A stretch of 64,000 nucleotides of DNA. It comes from Selaginella tamariscina. Its lineage: Eukaryota; Streptophyta; Lycopodiopsida; Selaginellales; Selaginellaceae. Of the stretch, positions 60,031-64,000 are shown piece after piece. The translations under genes and the position numbers were made by a program. The stretch spans positions 312,223 through 376,222 of the forward strand of contig PUQB01000161.1 in the NCBI GenBank assembly GCA_003024785.1, read 5' to 3'. Each line of letters opens with the position of its first letter. The first letter of the stretch is position 1. Below the pieces are notes generated by a model. That model had not been told where the DNA came from. It did no database searches and saw nothing but the letters and a program-made list of their open reading frames with translations.

Positions 60031-62800
60031 AGAGGCTTACAGCTTTCCTTCTTTAGCAGCCCCATAGCAGCATTTGCCATGGCGTTGGCTCTTGCAGCAG
60101 CAGAAATAGCATCTCTTGCTTTCTCAGTTAATTCCTTCTTTTTCTTTTGTAAATTTTCTGCCTCTGCCGTTAACATTGCTTCCTGTGTTTTTAACTCCCT
60201 TGAACCTGTATTAAATAATGTGTTAACAATCAATTAATGTATTACATTTTAAATATAATGATTACATATATTTAAAGATTAAAATAGGTTTCTAAATTCT
60301 TAAAACGAATGCAAATTCAGTAATAAAATAAATTGTACAATAAACTATTTCCATTTAGAATAACTTTTAGAGTTTTGCAAAACATCATCTAACATGAAAT
60401 GTTCATCTTAAATTTTAAGTTTAAATATATTCATTTCATATATAAATATATAAAGTTTCTTCTTTGGTACTAAAATATCAACTTGGGAGTTTTTAACCTC
60501 AACAGGCTTTTCCTCTTGTTGTTTGACAGGCTTAGTGTTTTGTTTAGTTCCAACTTTCTGCACTTTCAACACGTCAAAATGGAACAAGTAAATAGCTAAA
60601 TAAATATAAAATTAATAAACCAAATAAATAAAATAAATATAGGTGTGTATGTATATAGATAAGTTTATGTGATATCATATTAAGACAATAAATAGCCAGG
60701 TTTTGAAATAATAATAATCAATTCTATATAGTTAAATAAATTATAAAAACTTAATTATATAAAATAAATCATACCTTAGTTGTAGTTCTATCAGAGGGTA
60801 TTCCTGCTAAGAGTTCTTCAATAGGCCGTAAAGGGGCAGTTGTTTCTGCAATTGCCTCCAATATTTTGTTCTCCCCCAGCTCCAAATTGTTCACTATACA
60901 TGCTATTAATTCAGCAACCTGGAACGCTGGAAAATAATAATAAATACTAACGTAACTAACATTAATAAATGGAAATATTATTGTATTTTTTACGATGATT
61001 AATAAACAATTAACACGTTTTCATAAGATGAGAAACTAAGCACTAGAGGTATGTATAGGATATTCCCGCGTATCACTTCAAACATTCTAAGAATATCCTG
61101 ACACATAGACGCACGCACTGGTGTGAATGTCTGTATGTATGAACGAGTTACGTAGTAACATATATAGTAGTATAATGATATAATTAAATTAAATACATGA
61201 AAATAATGGTAAGAAAACTACCTGAAGTCTTGATACCTGGCCTCCAGTTAAAGCATCTTTAGGAGCTAACCTGAGATTATGCGTTCCTTAAATGCATCTG
61301 TTGGCCGTTCCATTCCACCCGGTCTCAGAATCTATTATAATGATGTTATTTAACATAAAATATTATTAAATTTAATCATTAGGTAGTTGAATCGTATTTT
61401 AAATATCGAAACATTACCGTGTACACCAAACCGCTCTCAGTGAGAGCCTTCTCTGCTTTTGCTTTCCAAATAAGTACTCCCCAAAACAAGCTGGCATCAA
61501 AGATAAATACACATGGTGTGCCTCTGCGTGTGTGTGTGGTGTGTGAGAGAGAGAGAGAGAGAGATTACTTGAGGACCGAAGCTGGCCAGCCAAACTTTGT
61601 TGTACCCAAGGATGTGACAAGTATAAAGTGCTTCACACCAGCATTTTTAGCTGTCATAAAATCTGTTATGATAACTTCTCACACATAATCGCACTATTAG
61701 TAATTAATACAATCGTCTGTGTATTTATATTTTATATTAAATACGCTTACCAGAGATGATGAGATTTTCCGTTGCCTTATAATCGATCCTGTATGGTCCA
61801 GTAATATCAAGTATCTTTTTCTCGCTAGCACCAATTGCACAAATTACAACTCCTGCATTCCCAAAGCAATATAATATTTCAGAAATTTAAACACATACAC
61901 ACATGTACATATATAGCGGCCACTTTGTGTGTATATAAACGCGTTTGAACGTATGTATATACACAATGTCCGCATGAATGTCTGTGTACATATAGCACCT
62001 GCATTTCCCAGTGCAGGTTCGATTCCTTCAGGCTTTTCTAAATCGCATTCTACAAAGTCCAGCAACTGTTCTTGTTGCTTTTTTGCACCAAAGAATGAAA
62101 GTACTTTGGAAATTGGTGTAGTTGAGTTTGTTTCCTCTGTAGTTGCTTCCTGCATACGAACATATAACGTGTATTTACATGTATATGCATGTGTAATATA
62201 TACATGTGGAATACATACCTATAGATAAATTATGCATGTGCACGGCAGGTATATTATATGTGTGACGTGTAAGTATACATTCATAGAGCTTGACTCCGTA
62301 GGGGTATTTTCCCCTAAAGCATACAGATCCACAAATACACAAGCACCTGTTGCAAATACAGATACAAGAGAGAGAGAGAGGAGGGGAGGGGAGGAAGGTA
62401 GAGAGTCATCTAAACAGTATAAGTACTTAACGTATATGTGCATATGTGTGTATGTGTACACACACAATTACCGCAAACATGGTTTGGGCTTTATCGATGT
62501 TACGAACTCCAGCACGAACTTGAAATCCCAACTTCAACAGCTCCCTGTTATGACGAATAAACTGTTGAGTATTTTTATAATATGAATGATAATAATAATT
62601 TAAAAATGGCTTACTTAACAATCCTTGATCCAACTTGCCCCGTTGCACCAGCAACAAATACAATATTGTCATTTTTCTTTAGCTTTCCAGCCTTCTTTGT
62701 GCTAGTATCTTCACTGGTTGCACTTGTAGCTCGTATGGCTGCACATATATGTATATATGTCAGTTTTCATACGTTCTCGCACACACAATATAATATTTGT

Positions 62801-62852
<52 letters not shown>

Positions 62853-63418
62853 GAGGTTAACATCATATAACCCTTAACATTATATGATCTTAAGAAAGTT
62901 GAAAATGAAAACATATTAATTTCTGACGAAAATTACTGGGAACACATTGGACAGGTTTTCCTAAACTTCAATTAAAAACAATTGACATTTATCTCACACC
63001 ACATGCATGCACGCATGCACATAACGCGTGCATGTATCTATCTTAAGAGATAAAATACTAATCTGTATGCACATTTCCTACATGACAAGGTATGATGCAA
63101 AGGTTTGTACTAAACAGACACATTATGTGCCTCTGTGTGTGGGTGTAGTAAGCTCGTTAAACCTCTAGTTCTGCCTAAATGTGTGTATAGTCATATCCGA
63201 GAATGTAGGGCATACAGACACACACACGCACACGCACACGCACAGACACCATTATGTATGTGTGCATAACCTGGAATGTGGCTGGATTGATACAGGCGCC
63301 TCTGAATTGGAACAGTTCGATCAAATCCGATGCAACGAGCTGCAGATTGAACAGGAAGCATAGCCAGAGAGCATTGAGGCAGAGCACATTTCCCCCTAAT
63401 CAGCTCCGCCATCGCCAA
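56209..63418 (-). CDS. TIC62: TIC62-like chloroplast protein with NAD(P)-binding domain and FNR-binding repeats
   Basis: About 20 exons. Exon 1 (63418-63271) is a Ser/Arg-rich, acid-poor transit-peptide-like start. Exons 62738-62615, 62544-62472, 62149-61999, 61852-61751, 61650-61569, 61490-61418, 61331-61223, 60918-60775 and 60557-60498 join in phase. They give the atypical short-chain dehydrogenase fold: VFVAGATGQVGSRIVKELLK (nucleotide-binding glycines), FVECDLEKPEGIEPALGNA, GPYRIDYKATENLI, FILVTSLGTTKFGWP, LRPGGMERPTDAF, VAELIACI. A Lys/Glu-rich middle (59200-58953; helical exon near 60210-60045) is followed by repeat exons. Repeats such as SPYNRYSDLKPPSSPMP (58040/57960), YTDLKPSASPPP (57470) and PYTRYEDLKPPSSPTP (57040/56940) are the ferredoxin-NADP reductase binding motif. 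The last exon ends FKWPWS at 56209. TIC62 tethers FNR at thylakoid and inner envelope. One base appears lost near 61288; joins around 60.5-59.2 kb are unresolved. Confidence 0.85.
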
Positions 63419-63691
63419 AACCTTCCCACAACCTCTGCCCTAATTTGCCAGGCTATCAAACGCATCGCGGGAAATGATATCATCCAACCACGTGGTTTAC
63501 TCTCATACGTTGTATGTAATGCGCAGGATACGAATATTCACTTACGAAAATTCGTCCGCTAAAGATCTTAACAGTTCACAGTAATGTCACAGATATATGT
63601 ATACATATCATACAGTATAGAAACTATACACAATATAGTTTTCATATACATACGTTTCCATAACATACATATCGTATAGTATATTGTAAAA

Positions 63692-63763
<72 letters not shown>
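63692..63763. repeat. (CT)n(TA)n(GA)n inverted microsatellite hairpin
   Basis: About 26 bases of ct repeats, about 20 of ta and about 26 of ga form a nearly perfect palindrome, lying between the TIC62-like start codon and the stop codon of the PPR gene. Confidence 0.9.
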
Positions 63764-63766
<3 letters not shown>

Positions 63767-64000
63767 CTATGTCAGTTGGGAAAAACTACAAGATTGTCTA
63801 AGCTCTCTCAACTTATCTCTAACCTGTGCAACCTTAATGCTATTTCCCGCTTTCACGTATGCATCTAACAACACATTAAGAGTAGTAACAGGCCACGTAT
63901 TCCCCGGCTCCTCCATATACAATCCAATCTCTCCCACTTCACGAAAACAATCCCCATGAACAAGCCCCGTAATATAACTTCGTAACTCTGGGGCCTCAAA
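63767..64000 (-). CDS. C-terminal part of a pentatricopeptide repeat (PPR) protein, cut by window edge
   Basis: An uninterrupted frame of 77 codons enters from the right edge (FEAPELRSYITGLVHGDCF) and stops at 63767. TTLNVLLDAYVKAGNSIKVA has the helix-turn-helix spacing and the TxNxLLDAYxKAG signature of a PPR motif. EVGEIGLYMEEPG precedes it. The protein ends shortly after (RELRQSCSFSQLT). PPR proteins bind organelle RNA. The full repeat count and target are not visible. Only about 350 bp separate its stop from the start codon of the TIC62-like gene on the same strand. Confidence 0.75.
   Translation of the reverse strand, partial: FEAPELRSYITGLVHGDCFREVGEIGLYMEEPGNTWPVTTLNVLLDAYVKAGNSIKVAQVRDKLRELRQSCSFSQLT

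Noticed and set aside
62270..62346. Possible extra TIC62 exon (ACVFVDLYALGENTPTESSSM)
   Set aside because: Its phase does not fit the exon ending at 62472, while skipping it joins 62472 to 62149 perfectly in phase and matches the family.

Overview
The window looks like nuclear DNA of a land plant with a large, repeat-rich genome. The evidence is a chloroplast TIC62-like gene with FNR-binding repeats, a PPR protein tail, an LURP-one-related gene, interstitial TTTAGGG repeats, Ty3/gypsy chromoviruses with plant-type domains, and initiator-Met tRNA primer sites. A seed-free plant such as a fern is my guess, from the mix of gene families and the huge AT-rich intergenic tracts; the species cannot be fixed from the sequence.

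Layout. 1-1133: 5' end (LTR plus start of gag) of a minus-strand Ty3/gypsy element running off the left edge. 1134-6760: AT-rich spacer. About 6765-21756: a candidate 15-kb DNA transposon bounded by a 31-bp imperfect inverted repeat (2 mismatches). It carries two divergent gene blocks. The leftward block (11579 down to 7050) holds a protein with a ParB-like region and an amino-methyltransferase-like region, then an FCP1/NIF-type HAD phosphatase-like gene. The rightward block (16.8-21.2 kb) encodes a transposase-like protein with an RNase-H-type GHTHEDID motif. Between them lie two dense arrays of the 18-bp perfect palindrome GGCGGGATTAATCCCGCC, repeated about every 45 bp (11921-13480 and 17127-17984), separated by microsatellites and interstitial telomere repeats. 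I regard this as the most unusual system in the window.

22.05-26.8 kb: a 2.1-kb foldback element, a 0.48-kb MITE-like inverted repeat, a copia fragment and a dispersed repeat. 28438-29158: an LURP-one-related gene with one frame break. 29.2-33.3 kb: AT-rich DNA with several tandem repeats. 33322-40660: a plus-strand chromovirus with 0.97-kb LTRs. 40.66-43.17 kb: duplicated LTR-family debris. 43178-48716: a minus-strand gypsy element with a perfect 5-bp target duplication and tRNA-like boxes in its LTR. 50.6-52.1 kb: a minus-strand gene with two HSP20 (alpha-crystallin) domains behind a signal-peptide-like start. 56209-63418: a many-exon TIC62-like gene. 63767-64000: the 3' end of a PPR gene on the same strand.

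Nearly every protein-coding unit, including the host-like TIC62, HSP20 and LOR genes, shows one or more single-base frame breaks. In the transposons this can be decay. In the host genes it may be pseudogenisation or uncorrected assembly indels. Exon borders were placed by eye from splice dinucleotides, reading phase and family similarity.
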